Part shown: positions 19,962-29,689 of the stretch, piece after piece
Position numbering within the stretch: the stretch's first letter is position 1
Layout of the letters: each line of letters starts with the position of its first letter
Assembly (NCBI GenBank): GCA_030065025.1
Contig: JASJDY010000004.1
Coordinates: 1-39,188, forward strand
Direction of reading: 5' to 3'
DNA length: 39,188 bases
Source of the DNA: Planctomycetota bacterium
GTDB taxonomy: Bacteria > Planctomycetota > PLA2 > JAEUHO01
The notes under the pieces: generated by a model
Seen by the model: only the letters and a program-made list of their open reading frames with translations
Database searches by the model: none
Told to the model about the DNA's origin: nothing
Made by a program: the position numbers and the translations under genes

Positions 19962-21917
19962 TCAGTCGATCTGCACGATCCACCAGCGGCCGTCGATGGC
20001 CTGCATGCGGTACGTGTGCCCGCCATACGCCGGCAACGTCCTGAGCGACACCGAGCCGTCCGTGTTCGCCGTCTCCTCCGACGTCATGAACATCTGGAAC
20101 AACAGGTCGTCGCAGTCCGCCTCCGTGCGGTTCTTGCTCATCTTCACGAACACGTCGATCCAGTCCTCGCGGATCTTCGCTTCCGGCGTGCCCTGCGCGT
20201 AGCGGCCCTGCGCGATCGCCTGCTTGACCATCGACGGCCAGTGGAACGCGTCCGCCAGCAGATCCCTGCGCGGGAGGTGGTAGCCGCGGCCGAACTTCAC
20301 GAACGCCTGCCGCCAGCTCGTGGGGCTGCCGTCGACGGCGTCGTACCAGTCCGCGCGCCCAGTCGGACTACTCGCGGTCCTGGGTGCGAAGTCGACCTTG
20401 GGCATGAGGCCCCTGACCTCGAGCAGCCGGCGGTCGTCGGGCCGCAGCACGACCTCGAAGCTCCAGCCATCACGGCGCGCGCAACGCGCGACGAGGCCCT
20501 CCTTCACGCGCTCGACGTGCACATGCGTGTCCGAGCGACTCAACGTGAACGTACCGGTGCCAGCCTTGGGCTTCTGCGCGAAGCGCGGGTCCCAGCCGGG
20601 CAGCACGTAGTCGCTCAGGTGATCCGGCGCCTGACGCAGGAACAGCAGCACCGGCAGCACACCGGTGATCGCGCCTTCCGGGGCGCCGAGCAGCACGGGC
20701 TGCTGGGGGCCTTTCTTCGTGTGGGCGATCGTCTCGATGCCGCCGGGCTTGCGCCTGTATGTCACGTGGAACGTGCCCTCGGGGCGCTTGTCGATGCGTT
20801 CGCCCTTGAGCACGGTCAGGTCCTGCGCGAGGAAGCCCGAGACCTCGTGCTCGATGACCGCCTCCCCCACCTTGACCGTCTGGGACTCGAGCACACGCCA
20901 TGCAGGCGCGCCGCCGACGCTGGCAGGCTCCGCGACGAGCATCACGGTGCCCACGGAGATGCCGGCGTGCTTCACCTCGCCGAGGAAGCGGAAGGGTCGC
21001 CGGGGGAGCCCGAGCTTCTTGCGCAGGCTGCGTGTGCGGTGGATCGCCAGCTCGATGGGCGTCGCGAGGCCCTGCATCTTGGGTTGGGCCAGCCCGCCGG
21101 CGGCGTGTCCCTCTTGCACGATCTGGATGCCCAGCCCGACGTACACGACGCCGAGCAACGCCCGCGTCTTCGGGTGGAACGCGAGCCGCAAGGTCTGCTT
21201 GCCGCGCGTGACACTGGCGATCCACGCCTCGACGAGTTCGTCGCCGTCGTTCCAATTCGCCAGGCCGTGGACCTCGACGCGCGCGTCGAGCGCGTACGGA
21301 TCGCCGCCCGACGGGTCGGGGTCGAAGTCACGCAGCCGGTACACGGCCTTCGCGGCAGGGACGTGCCGGAGGAACGTGACGCTGCCGGCGAGCGTGGCGA
21401 TGCCCTTCCGCGTCTCCACGTCGAGGCGGTTCTCGTAGTAGTCCGCCTCGTGCTCCATGGCGTAGCCGTCCTCTGCCGCCGTGAAGCGCGCGCGGAGGAA
21501 GCCGCGCGTGTTGCGTCGGTGGAAGCTGCCGGAGACGGCGCCCAAACGCCGATCGAGGACGGCCGTCTGGAGGACGGTGAAGTCCTGGGGCTTCAGCGGC
21601 TTGATCTCGTCGCGGACCACCCAGTGGCCCTCGCGCTCACCGTGCGGCCGAGCGCTCAGCGAGACGGTTCCGTACGGCCGACCGCCCCGCAGGACGTGTC
21701 CCCGGAACTCCCACGCGTGCTCCGCCGACGGCGCGGGCATCGTTTCGAGAATGGATTGAGTGGACTCACCGGCCTGGGCCGGGGTCCCCAGAAGCAGCAC
21801 GACGAGGAGGAAGGCTGTAGGGGCGGCCGGAAGCGGCGCGCAGCGGCGCTGAACGCCCGCCCGTCCGAGTGCAGGTGCAAGTGCAGGTGCAGGTGTGTGC
21901 GCGCGCGACGCGCGCAC
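19962..21917 (-). CDS. Secreted hypothetical protein, two internal copies of a beta-rich domain; N-terminus runs through a repeat
   Basis: AFLLVVLLLGTPAQA-GES signal; MPAPSAEHAWEFRGHVLRGGRPYGTVSLSARP; paralogous to next gene. Confidence 0.7.
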   Translation of the reverse strand: MRASRAHTPAPALAPALGRAGVQRRCAPLPAAPTAFLLVVLLLGTPAQAGESTQSILETMPAPSAEHAWEFRGHVLRGGRPYGTVSLSARPHGEREGHWVVRDEIKPLKPQDFTVLQTAVLDRRLGAVSGSFHRRNTRGFLRARFTAAEDGYAMEHEADYYENRLDVETRKGIATLAGSVTFLRHVPAAKAVYRLRDFDPDPSGGDPYALDARVEVHGLANWNDGDELVEAWIASVTRGKQTLRLAFHPKTRALLGVVYVGLGIQIVQEGHAAGGLAQPKMQGLATPIELAIHRTRSLRKKLGLPRRPFRFLGEVKHAGISVGTVMLVAEPASVGGAPAWRVLESQTVKVGEAVIEHEVSGFLAQDLTVLKGERIDKRPEGTFHVTYRRKPGGIETIAHTKKGPQQPVLLGAPEGAITGVLPVLLFLRQAPDHLSDYVLPGWDPRFAQKPKAGTGTFTLSRSDTHVHVERVKEGLVARCARRDGWSFEVVLRPDDRRLLEVRGLMPKVDFAPRTASSPTGRADWYDAVDGSPTSWRQAFVKFGRGYHLPRRDLLADAFHWPSMVKQAIAQGRYAQGTPEAKIREDWIDVFVKMSKNRTEADCDDLLFQMFMTSEETANTDGSVSLRTLPAYGGHTYRMQAIDGRWWIVQID

Positions 21918-21922
21918 CCCTA
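21815..21922. repeat. TAGGGGCGG hairpin repeat plus period-6 array, closed by inverted CCCCTA terminus
   Basis: CTGTAGGGGCGGCCGG...ACGCCCGCCCGTCC-(GTGCAR)n-GTGCGCGCGCGACGCGCGCACCCCTA. Confidence 0.85.
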
Positions 21923-23140
21923 CCCGTCCTTCTTCGGCTCGGCGTCAGGCTTCGCCGGCACCGGCGCAGGCTGCTTGCCGACGCCGGGCAGCGCCACGAG
22001 ATGCCAGAAGCCGTAGGCCTGGCCCAGGCGCAGCTTCAGGCTGCGGAAGACCTCGGGGAAGAGCACCTCGACGTCGCCGCCTTCGAGCTTGCGCGTCTTG
22101 AGCTGCGGGCGGATCTGCGGCAGCACGGGCTTGATCATCTCCACCGGGTTCTTGGGCAGCGTCTTGCGCCACTGCGCGATGATGCTCTCCCGGAGGGAGT
22201 CCATCTTGGGGGGCTCCTGGCCCTCCGGCTGCTTGTGCGTCTCCATCACCGCCCTGTAGAAGCGCGGCCAGTAGATGAGGCTGTCGAGGAGGTCGACGTC
22301 GCCCGTGCCGAAGGCCAGTGCGGCGCGCAGCGCGGCCGTCACCGGATCGCGCGACGGCGCGGACCACATGTCGGCCTTCAGCACCTCGACGCGCTGCGGG
22401 CCTTCCTCGAAGCGCACGCCGACGATCTCCTTGCCCTCGGGCTTGAAGAGCAGCTCGAGCTTCTGTTCGCCCTTCTGGCCGGTGACGTAGAGCACCTTCT
22501 TGCCGTCCAGCTCACGCTCGCCGTGGACCTGGAGCGTCACCGGGTTCATCGCCGTCTCGCCCTTCATGCCGTTCTCGGCCTCGAAGATGAAGGTGGCGTA
22601 GGTGCCCGGCGCGTCGAGGGCGAAGCGCGCGAAGAGGATCGTGGCCGACAGCGTGGTGAGCGCCGTCTCCTTGTGCTCGAAGTTGCGGACCTTCTCCGTC
22701 GAGACCTCGCCCTGCTTCTCCACGGTCGTGCCGCGGTAGCCGGTGTCCGTCCGGGCCCAGCGAACCGCCGCATCGCCCGGCTTGTTCGAGCGGACGATCC
22801 CCTCGAGCGGCACGAGCGACTGGCTGAAGATCGCCTCGGCCAGCTCGATGCGCGGCTGGGCGGAGGCCTTGATCACGATCTGGTCGCCCACGCGCCAGCG
22901 GTCGCCCTTCTCGCCGGCGGGCGCGGCCATCAGCGTGGCATGGCCGAAGACCTTGCCGTTGACGCGCAGGATGCCGTCGAGGCGGAAGCCGTGCTCCGCG
23001 GAGGGCGCCGGCAGCGAGGCGACCTTGGCCTTGTAGGCGGCGGCGGGCGAGGCGGTGGCGGTCGGGTCCTCGGCCCACGCGGGGGTCAGCGGCAAGAGGC
23101 CGACGAGCACGAGCGGGAGAGCAGCAAGGCGCAGCGACAT
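21920..23140 (-). CDS. Secreted hypothetical protein, paralogue of 19962-21917
   Basis: MSLRLAALPLVLVGLLPLTPAWA signal; LPAPSAEHGFRLDGILRVNGKVFGHATLMAAP. Confidence 0.75.
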   Translation of the reverse strand: MSLRLAALPLVLVGLLPLTPAWAEDPTATASPAAAYKAKVASLPAPSAEHGFRLDGILRVNGKVFGHATLMAAPAGEKGDRWRVGDQIVIKASAQPRIELAEAIFSQSLVPLEGIVRSNKPGDAAVRWARTDTGYRGTTVEKQGEVSTEKVRNFEHKETALTTLSATILFARFALDAPGTYATFIFEAENGMKGETAMNPVTLQVHGERELDGKKVLYVTGQKGEQKLELLFKPEGKEIVGVRFEEGPQRVEVLKADMWSAPSRDPVTAALRAALAFGTGDVDLLDSLIYWPRFYRAVMETHKQPEGQEPPKMDSLRESIIAQWRKTLPKNPVEMIKPVLPQIRPQLKTRKLEGGDVEVLFPEVFRSLKLRLGQAYGFWHLVALPGVGKQPAPVPAKPDAEPKKDG

Positions 23141-23344
23141 GGGGGTCTCCGGGGGTGCGGGGGCGCAGAGCATACCCCTGCGTGCGCAGCGCCGTGGGAC
23201 TTTCGGCCACGCCTGTTGTGACCGCGCGCCGGCCCCGCCGAGAGAAGGGGCAAGGAAGAGAGTCCTTCCCTCCGGCGACGTTACCTGTAGGGTTCGCGCC
23301 GACCCCAGCCCCCCGACCTCGACCGGAGCAAGTCCTCAGGATCC

Positions 23345-26113
23345 ATGGCCGCTCGCAAGAAGACCTCCGCCCGCAAGGCCAAGAACGGCAAGCAGCTCGT
23401 GATCGTCGAGTCGCCCGCCAAGGCGAAGACGATCGGGAAGTTCCTGGGCTCCGACTACGAGGTGCAGGCCTCGATCGGCCACGTCCGCGACCTGCCCTCG
23501 ACGCGCAGCGAGCTCACGGACAAGCAGCGCGAGAACAAGTACAGCGCGCTGGGCGTGGACCTCGAGGACGACTTCCGGCCGATGTACGTCATCCCGCCGG
23601 GCAAGCGGGAGCAGATCCGCAACCTCAAGGCGGCCCTCAAGGACGCCCCGGCGCTGTGGCTGGCGACCGATGAGGACCGCGAGGGCGAGTCCATCTCGTG
23701 GCACCTGCTCGAGGTACTCAAGCCCAAGGTCCCCGTCCACCGGCTCGTCTTCCACGAGATCACGAACCGCGCCATCAAGCAGGCCCTGGATACCCCGCGC
23801 GAGATCGACGCCAACCTCGTACGGGCGCAGGAGAGCCGGCGCATCCTCGACCGCCTCTTCGGCTACGAGGTCTCGCCGGTCCTGTGGCGCAAGATCCGCC
23901 CCAAGCTCTCGGCCGGCCGCGTGCAGAGCGTCGCGCTGCGGCTGCTCGTCGAGCGCGAGATGGAGCGCATCGCGTTCGAGCCGAGCGAGTGGTGGGACAT
24001 CGATGCCCTGTTCGCGACGCGCGGTGACGAGGCCGCGCCCTTCGAGGCGCTGCTGCGCCGCCTGGGCGACCAGCCCGTGGCCGCGAGCGGCGACTTCGAC
24101 CGCACCACGGGCAAGCTCGCCAAAGACAACGTGCGCGTGCTCGGCGAGAAGGACGCCCACGCCCTGGCCGAGCGCCTCGCCGGCAAGACGGCCGTCGTCC
24201 AGGACGTCGAGGAGAAGGAGTTCAAGGAGCGCCCTGCGCCGCCCTTCACCACGAGCACGCTGCAGCAGGAGGCCGGCCGCAAGCTGCGCTACTCCTCGCG
24301 GCGCGCGATGAGCCTCGCCCAGCAGCTCTACGAGAACGGGCTCATCACCTACATGCGCACCGACTCCACCGCGCTGTCGACACAGGCGGTGGATGCGGCA
24401 CGGGGTCTGATCGGGGAGCGCTACGGCGCCGCCTACCTGCCCGAGTCGCCGCGGACCTACAAGACGAAGGTCAAGAACGCCCAGGAGGCCCACGAGGCGA
24501 TCCGCCCCGCCGGCTCGCGCTTCGCCTCGATCGACGAGGTGCGCGCCTCGCAAGGCGCCGATGCAGCCCGCCTCTACGAGCTCATCTGGAAGCGCACCGT
24601 CGCTTCGCAGATGACCGACGCCCGCGGCAAGCGCGTCGTGGTCCGCGTCGCCGTCGACGATGCCCTCTTCCGCGCGTCGGGCAAGACCATCGAGTTCCCC
24701 GGCTTCCGCCGCGCCTACGTCGAGGGCTCCGACGATCCCGCCGCCGAGCTGGCCGAGCAGGAGTCGCTGCTCCCGCCCCTGACGCCCGGCCAGGAGCTGG
24801 ACGTCCGCCAGCTCGAGCCGAAGGGCCACACGACGCAGCCGCCCGCGCGCTATACCGAGGCCAGCATCGTCAAGGCGCTGGACCAGCGCGGCATCGGCCG
24901 TCCGAGCACGTGGGCGAGCATCATCCAGGTACTGCTCGACCGCGAGTACGCCTTCCGCAAGGGCGGGCGCACGCTGGTACCCAGCTTCACGGCCTTCGCC
25001 GTGGTGCGCATGCTCAAGGAGAGCTTCGGTCGCCTGCTGTCCTACGACTTCACGGCCAGCATGGAAGACGACCTCGACGCGATCTCGCGCGGCGAGATGG
25101 ACCGCATCGAGTACCTCAAGCGCTTCTACAGCGGCAACGGCCACCCGGGCCTGCACCAGCTCGTGCAGAAGGGCCTCGACACGATCGACCCGCGCGAGGT
25201 CTGCAGCTTCCCGCTCGGCGAGGCGGGCGGCCGCACGATCGAGGTGCGCGTCGGCAAGTACGGCCTGTTTGTCTCCGACGGCGAGCAGAACGCGTCGCTG
25301 CGCGAGGACATCGTGCCCGACGAGCTCACCGCGGAAGCCGCGCTCGAGATGATCGAGGTGGCGGCGCGCGGTCCGCAAGCGCTCGGCAACTGTCCCGAAA
25401 CGGGCAAGCCGGTCTATGCGAAGTCCGGTCGCTTCGGTCCCTATGTGCAGCTCGGCGATCCGGTCGAGGGCAGCAAGGAGAAGCCGAAGATGGTCAGCCT
25501 GCTCGAGGGCATGAGCCTCGAGACGATGGACCTCGCGACGGCCTTGCGCCTCCTCGAGCTGCCGCGCGACCTCGGCGAGCATCCCGAGGACGAAGAGAAG
25601 AAGCACGTCTTCGCGCACCTCGGACGCTACGGCCCCTACGTGAAGTGGGGCACGGAGTCGCGCTCGATCCCCGCCGAGATCAACCTGCTCGACATCGAGC
25701 TCGCCGCGGCCGTCGCGCTGCTCAAGGCACCGCGCCGGCGTCGCGGTCAGCGGGCGCCCGCCGCCCCGCTCAAGGAGCTCGGCGAGCACCCCGTCTCCGG
25801 TGAGCCGCTCAAGATCCTCGACGGCCGCTGGGGTCCCTACGTCACCGACGGCACCGTCAACGCGAGCCTGCCCAAGTCCGTCCCGCCCGATGAGCTGACC
25901 ATCAACGAGGCGGTCGAGCTGCTCGCCCGCCGCGCCGAGCGGATGGCCGCCAAGAAGGGCGCACGGAGGAAGGGCGGCCGCAAGAAGGCCGCCAAGAAGA
26001 AGGCCGCGAAGAAGAAGACGGCTCGCAAGAAGGCGGCCAAGAAGAAGGCCGTCAAGAAGGCCGCCGCGAAGAAGAAGGCGGCCCCCAAGCCCTCCGACGA
26101 GGCCTCCAACTAG
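23345..26113 (+). CDS. topA: DNA topoisomerase I with C-terminal repeats and Lys/Ala-rich tail
   Basis: LVIVESPAKAKTIGKFLGSDYEVQASIGHVRDLP, RTDSTALS, GRFGPYVQLGD repeats, KKAAKKKAAKKKTARKK tail. Confidence 0.97.
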   Translation: MAARKKTSARKAKNGKQLVIVESPAKAKTIGKFLGSDYEVQASIGHVRDLPSTRSELTDKQRENKYSALGVDLEDDFRPMYVIPPGKREQIRNLKAALKDAPALWLATDEDREGESISWHLLEVLKPKVPVHRLVFHEITNRAIKQALDTPREIDANLVRAQESRRILDRLFGYEVSPVLWRKIRPKLSAGRVQSVALRLLVEREMERIAFEPSEWWDIDALFATRGDEAAPFEALLRRLGDQPVAASGDFDRTTGKLAKDNVRVLGEKDAHALAERLAGKTAVVQDVEEKEFKERPAPPFTTSTLQQEAGRKLRYSSRRAMSLAQQLYENGLITYMRTDSTALSTQAVDAARGLIGERYGAAYLPESPRTYKTKVKNAQEAHEAIRPAGSRFASIDEVRASQGADAARLYELIWKRTVASQMTDARGKRVVVRVAVDDALFRASGKTIEFPGFRRAYVEGSDDPAAELAEQESLLPPLTPGQELDVRQLEPKGHTTQPPARYTEASIVKALDQRGIGRPSTWASIIQVLLDREYAFRKGGRTLVPSFTAFAVVRMLKESFGRLLSYDFTASMEDDLDAISRGEMDRIEYLKRFYSGNGHPGLHQLVQKGLDTIDPREVCSFPLGEAGGRTIEVRVGKYGLFVSDGEQNASLREDIVPDELTAEAALEMIEVAARGPQALGNCPETGKPVYAKSGRFGPYVQLGDPVEGSKEKPKMVSLLEGMSLETMDLATALRLLELPRDLGEHPEDEEKKHVFAHLGRYGPYVKWGTESRSIPAEINLLDIELAAAVALLKAPRRRRGQRAPAAPLKELGEHPVSGEPLKILDGRWGPYVTDGTVNASLPKSVPPDELTINEAVELLARRAERMAAKKGARRKGGRKKAAKKKAAKKKTARKKAAKKKAVKKAAAKKKAAPKPSDEASN

Positions 26114-26130
26114 GCCTGTAGAGCGGGCCC

Positions 26131-26146
26131 GGCGGGGCACCCCGCC
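26131..26146 (+). terminator. Strong hairpin after topA (no clear U tract)
   Basis: GGCGGGG-CA-CCCCGCC. Confidence 0.4.
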
Positions 26147-26268
26147 AGAGGCCCCCAGGCCGCCCTCAGCCCGGGTAAGGGGGGCTCCCGAGGGCTCCTC
26201 CATTTCTCCGCCGGGAGGCCCGCCGGAGCTACATTTTCGATCCGTCGACAACCGTGGAGCTACGGCAG

Positions 26269-27327
26269 ATGAAGATCGAGACGATTGCTCAAGAGGGTTA
26301 CGAGCGGGTTGCGAAGTGTGAGGATCCCGAGAGCGGCCTGCGGGCCGTCATCGCGGTGCACGACACGACCCTGGGTCCGGCGCTCGGCGGGCTGCGCATG
26401 TGGCCGTACGCGTCCTGGGACGACGCGATCTTCGACGTGCTGCGTCTGTCGAAGGGCATGACGTACAAGTCGGCCGTTGCCGACACGGGGCTCGGTGGCG
26501 GCAAGAGCGTCATCATCGCCAACCCGAAGACGGACAAGAGCGAGGAGCTCTTCACCGCGATGGGTCGCTTCGTCGACTCGTTCGAGGGCAAGTACATCAC
26601 GGCCGAGGACGTCGGCACGAGCGTCGCGGACATGATCCACGTGCGCAAGGGCACGACGCGCGTCACGGGTCTTCCGCGCGACATGGGCTCGAGCGGTGAT
26701 CCCTCGCCGTGGACCGCGCTCGGCACGTTCCTCGGCATCAAGGCCTGCCTCGAGGAGGTCTACGGGGACGGGAGCGTCAAGGACCGCACCGTCGCGATCC
26801 AGGGCTGCGGCCACGTCGCCATGTTCCTCGCGCGCCAGCTCGCCGAGGAGGGCGCGAAGCTCTACCTGGCGGACATCGCCTCGGAGAAGGCCACGTCCCT
26901 CGCCGAGGAGACCGGCGGCACGGTCGTCGACCCGGCCAAGATCCTCTCGATGGAGTGCGACGTCCTCTCGCCGAACGCGCTGGGTGCGGTCGTCAACGAC
27001 GAGACGTTGCCTGACTTCCACACGAAGATCATCGCCGGCGCCGCCAACAACATCCTGCTGCGCGAGGAGCACGGCCAGCGCCTCAAGGAGGCCGGCATCC
27101 TCTACGCGCCGGACTACGTCATCAACGCGGGCGGCATCATCAACGTGTCGATCGAGGTCGAGGGCGAGTACGACGAGGATCGCGCGCGCGCCAAGGTGGA
27201 GAACATCTACACGGCGCTCAAGCGCGTCTTCGAGATCGCCAAGGAGCAGGACATCAGCACGAACGAGGCGTCGAACCACGTCGCCGAAGAGCGTCTGAAG
27301 GCTGGCCGGGAGAAGGCGGGGGTCTAG
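26269..27327 (+). CDS. Glu/Leu/Phe/Val dehydrogenase, probably leucine dehydrogenase
   Basis: GPALGGLRMWPYASWDDAIFDVLRLSKGMTYKSAVADTGLGGGKSVII; NAD-binding VAIQGCGHVAMFLA. Confidence 0.92.
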   Translation: MKIETIAQEGYERVAKCEDPESGLRAVIAVHDTTLGPALGGLRMWPYASWDDAIFDVLRLSKGMTYKSAVADTGLGGGKSVIIANPKTDKSEELFTAMGRFVDSFEGKYITAEDVGTSVADMIHVRKGTTRVTGLPRDMGSSGDPSPWTALGTFLGIKACLEEVYGDGSVKDRTVAIQGCGHVAMFLARQLAEEGAKLYLADIASEKATSLAEETGGTVVDPAKILSMECDVLSPNALGAVVNDETLPDFHTKIIAGAANNILLREEHGQRLKEAGILYAPDYVINAGGIINVSIEVEGEYDEDRARAKVENIYTALKRVFEIAKEQDISTNEASNHVAEERLKAGREKAGV

Positions 27328-27346
27328 AGCACCACCCGGCCCGCGG

Positions 27347-27385
27347 ACGGGAGGCGCCGAATGGGCGCCTCCCGTTCTTCGTTTT
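27347..27385 (+). terminator. Rho-independent terminator
   Basis: Perfect 12-bp stem ACGGGAGGCGCC-gaatg-GGCGCCTCCCGT followed by TCTTCGTTTT. Confidence 0.88.
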
Positions 27386-27396
27386 GGAGCACCGGT

Positions 27397-27606
27397 CCGT
27401 GACCGTGACCGTGCCCCTGACCGGGAACGACGGAACCGCGAACGCCTACCTCGCGCTCCCGCTCGCGTGCGCGCTCGCTCTTCGGGCGCAGAACGGGACT
27501 TCGACCGTGGGTCGAGCGCGAGCGAGATCGCGAGCGCGGGCCCGCCCCCTCTCCGGATCGGCCACGGTCACAGTCAAGGGCACGGTCACGGAGGGGCAGG
27601 CCCCTA
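27397..27606. repeat. Composite intergenic repeat: inverted period-6 arrays around dispersed repeat core
   Basis: CCGTGACCGTGCCCCTGAC (27403-27421) vs GTCAAGGGCACGGTCACGG (27573-27591), 18/19; core 27450-27524 shared with 30414-30487. Confidence 0.85.
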
Positions 27607-29598
27607 GATGAACTCGTCCGCCGGGATCCTCTCGATCGGACACTCCGGCAAGCTCTCCAGCAGATAGCGTCCGTAGCCCTTCGTTACGATCCGCTTGTCC
27701 AGGATCGTCACCAGCCCCCGGTCGCTCGTGTGCCGGATCAGCCGGCCGAAGCCCTGCTTCAAGCGCAGCGCCGCCGTCGGCAGCGACAGATCGCGGAACG
27801 AGTCGCCGCCCTTCTCCTCCAAGCGCCGGCTGCGCGCGACCTGCAGCGGATGCGTCGGCACCTCGAACGGCAGTCGCGTGATCACGACGTGGCGCAGCGC
27901 CTCGCCCGGCACGTCCACGCCTTGCCAGAAGGACGCGACGCCGAAGAGCACGCCGTCGCCCTCGCGGAACGCGTCGAGCAGCTGCGGTCGCTCGAGGCTC
28001 TCCCCCTGCACGAGCACGCGCAGGCCAAGCGCCTCGAGCTCATGCCGCAACGCGTCGGCGGTGCGCCGCATCGCCGTGTACGACGTGAACAACACGAACG
28101 CCCCGCCACGTGAGCGCCGCACGGCGTCGAGCACCGCCTCGGGCAGCTCCGCCTCGTACGAGCTGCTCTCACGCGAAGGGTCCGGCAGCTCGGTGTGTAC
28201 GACGAGCCGGGCCTGGCGCGGGTAGTCGAACGGGCTGCCGATCGCCGCCTCGTCGGCCTCGCCCAGGCCGAGCCGGCCACGGATGAAGTCGAAGGACGCC
28301 GGCCGCCCAGCCGCGAGCGTCGCGCTCGTGAGGATGACGGCGTGGTGCGCGTCGAACAGCACCTGATCGAGCAGCGGGCCCACCTCGATCGGTGCGCTGT
28401 AGAGCGCGAGCCCACCGCGCCCGGACACCTCGCCCCAGCGCACCTGGTCCTCGAGCTCGTCCCGGGCGAGTGCGGCGAGGGCGTCGGCGAGACCGCGGAT
28501 GCCGCGTGCCCGGGAGCCGATCTCCAGCGACGTCTCGGCATCGGCGCCGCGCGCGGCCTTGAGCAGGACCGAGGCCAGCTCGGCGAGCCGCGGCGAGAGC
28601 TCGTCGGGCAGGTGCGCGCCGTCCGGCAGGGCGACGGTCTGCCCGCGCTCCGAGCCGAGCAACGCGCGGGTCTCCTCGAAGAAGACGCGGGCGGCGCCGC
28701 GCGCGGCGTCGACGGCGAGCCGGAGACGCGAGTCGGGATGGCCGGCGAGCAGGCCCCGGCGTCGGCGGGGGCTCCACAGCCGTCCGAGCTGCACCTGCAC
28801 GCCGATGCCCGAGACGCGTAGGCCCAGGTGCTCGGCCGCGGTGTCCTCGAGGTCGTGCGCCTCGTCCACGACGATCGCGTCGAGCTCCGGCAGGAAGCCG
28901 CCGCCCGTGCGGCGCATGGCGAGGTCCGCCATGAGCACGTGGTGGTTCAGGACGAGCAGCTGCGCGCCCTGGGCACGCCGACGCGAGGCCTGGTAGTGGC
29001 ACGGCTCGTAGTAGCGACAGGCGCGGCCGAGGCAGTTGCCCTGTTCGGCCTGCACGCTCTCCCACACCGACGGCAGCGGCTGGAAGCCGAGGTCCTGCCG
29101 GCTCCCCTCCTCGGTGGTCACGGACCACGTCCGGATGGCCTCGAGCTGCTCCCGAGCCTCGTCGTCGAAGAGGGATCCGCCGCCCTCGAGCGCGCGGTAC
29201 ATGCGCCGGAAACAGAGGTAGTTGCCGCGCCCCTTGACGAGCGCATACGTGAACTCGAACGGCAGCGCCTCGGCGAGCAGCGGCAGGTCGCGCCGGACGA
29301 TCTGCTCCTGTAGCGCGATGGTGCTCGTCGCCACTGCGACGCAGGCGTCGTTCTCAACGGCCCAGCAGAGGGCGGGCACGAGGTAGGCGAACGACTTGCC
29401 CACGCCGGTGCCCGCCTCGAGCAAGGCATGACGCCCCGATGACAGGGCCTCACCGACGCGGCGCGCCATGTCCAGCTGCTGCGGGCGCGCCTCGAAGCCA
29501 CCCGGCGCGCGATCGCGCGTCGCGAACGCACGCGCCACGGGGCCGTCTTCGGCAAGCAGTCGCTCCGCGTCGTCGGCGGTGCTGGAGTTGGAGATCAA
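27604..29598 (-). CDS. dinG: DinG-family ATP-dependent DNA helicase
   Basis: LLEAGTGVGKSFAYLVPAL, VVDEAHDLEDTAAEH, Fe-S-type Cys GNYLCF...NCLGRACRYYEPCHY, GVASFWQGVDVPGEALRHVVITRLPF. Confidence 0.88.
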   Translation of the reverse strand: MISNSSTADDAERLLAEDGPVARAFATRDRAPGGFEARPQQLDMARRVGEALSSGRHALLEAGTGVGKSFAYLVPALCWAVENDACVAVATSTIALQEQIVRRDLPLLAEALPFEFTYALVKGRGNYLCFRRMYRALEGGGSLFDDEAREQLEAIRTWSVTTEEGSRQDLGFQPLPSVWESVQAEQGNCLGRACRYYEPCHYQASRRRAQGAQLLVLNHHVLMADLAMRRTGGGFLPELDAIVVDEAHDLEDTAAEHLGLRVSGIGVQVQLGRLWSPRRRRGLLAGHPDSRLRLAVDAARGAARVFFEETRALLGSERGQTVALPDGAHLPDELSPRLAELASVLLKAARGADAETSLEIGSRARGIRGLADALAALARDELEDQVRWGEVSGRGGLALYSAPIEVGPLLDQVLFDAHHAVILTSATLAAGRPASFDFIRGRLGLGEADEAAIGSPFDYPRQARLVVHTELPDPSRESSSYEAELPEAVLDAVRRSRGGAFVLFTSYTAMRRTADALRHELEALGLRVLVQGESLERPQLLDAFREGDGVLFGVASFWQGVDVPGEALRHVVITRLPFEVPTHPLQVARSRRLEEKGGDSFRDLSLPTAALRLKQGFGRLIRHTSDRGLVTILDKRIVTKGYGRYLLESLPECPIERIPADEFI

Positions 29599-29689
29599 CG
29601 CGGGGCTCCCTGTCGCGATGCTTGTCGGCCGGCGGGCGGGACCGCTATCCTACGCCGTGGTCCCCATATCGGGGTTACGGGAGGATTCC

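Noticed and set aside
19443-22016. 857-aa plus-strand ORF containing KCKWKWKWKWKWKWKW
   Set aside because: Crosses the WaaP-like gene out of frame, the GTGGAA array and the antisense of a secreted gene; the KW repeat is a translation of the hexamer array
26041-26112. Lys/Ala-rich repeat tail of TopA as a novelty
   Set aside because: Basic lysine-rich C-terminal tails are known in bacterial topoisomerase I proteins
23336-26251. 971-aa minus-strand ORF
   Set aside because: Antisense shadow of topA; low-complexity Leu/Gly/Arg/Val composition
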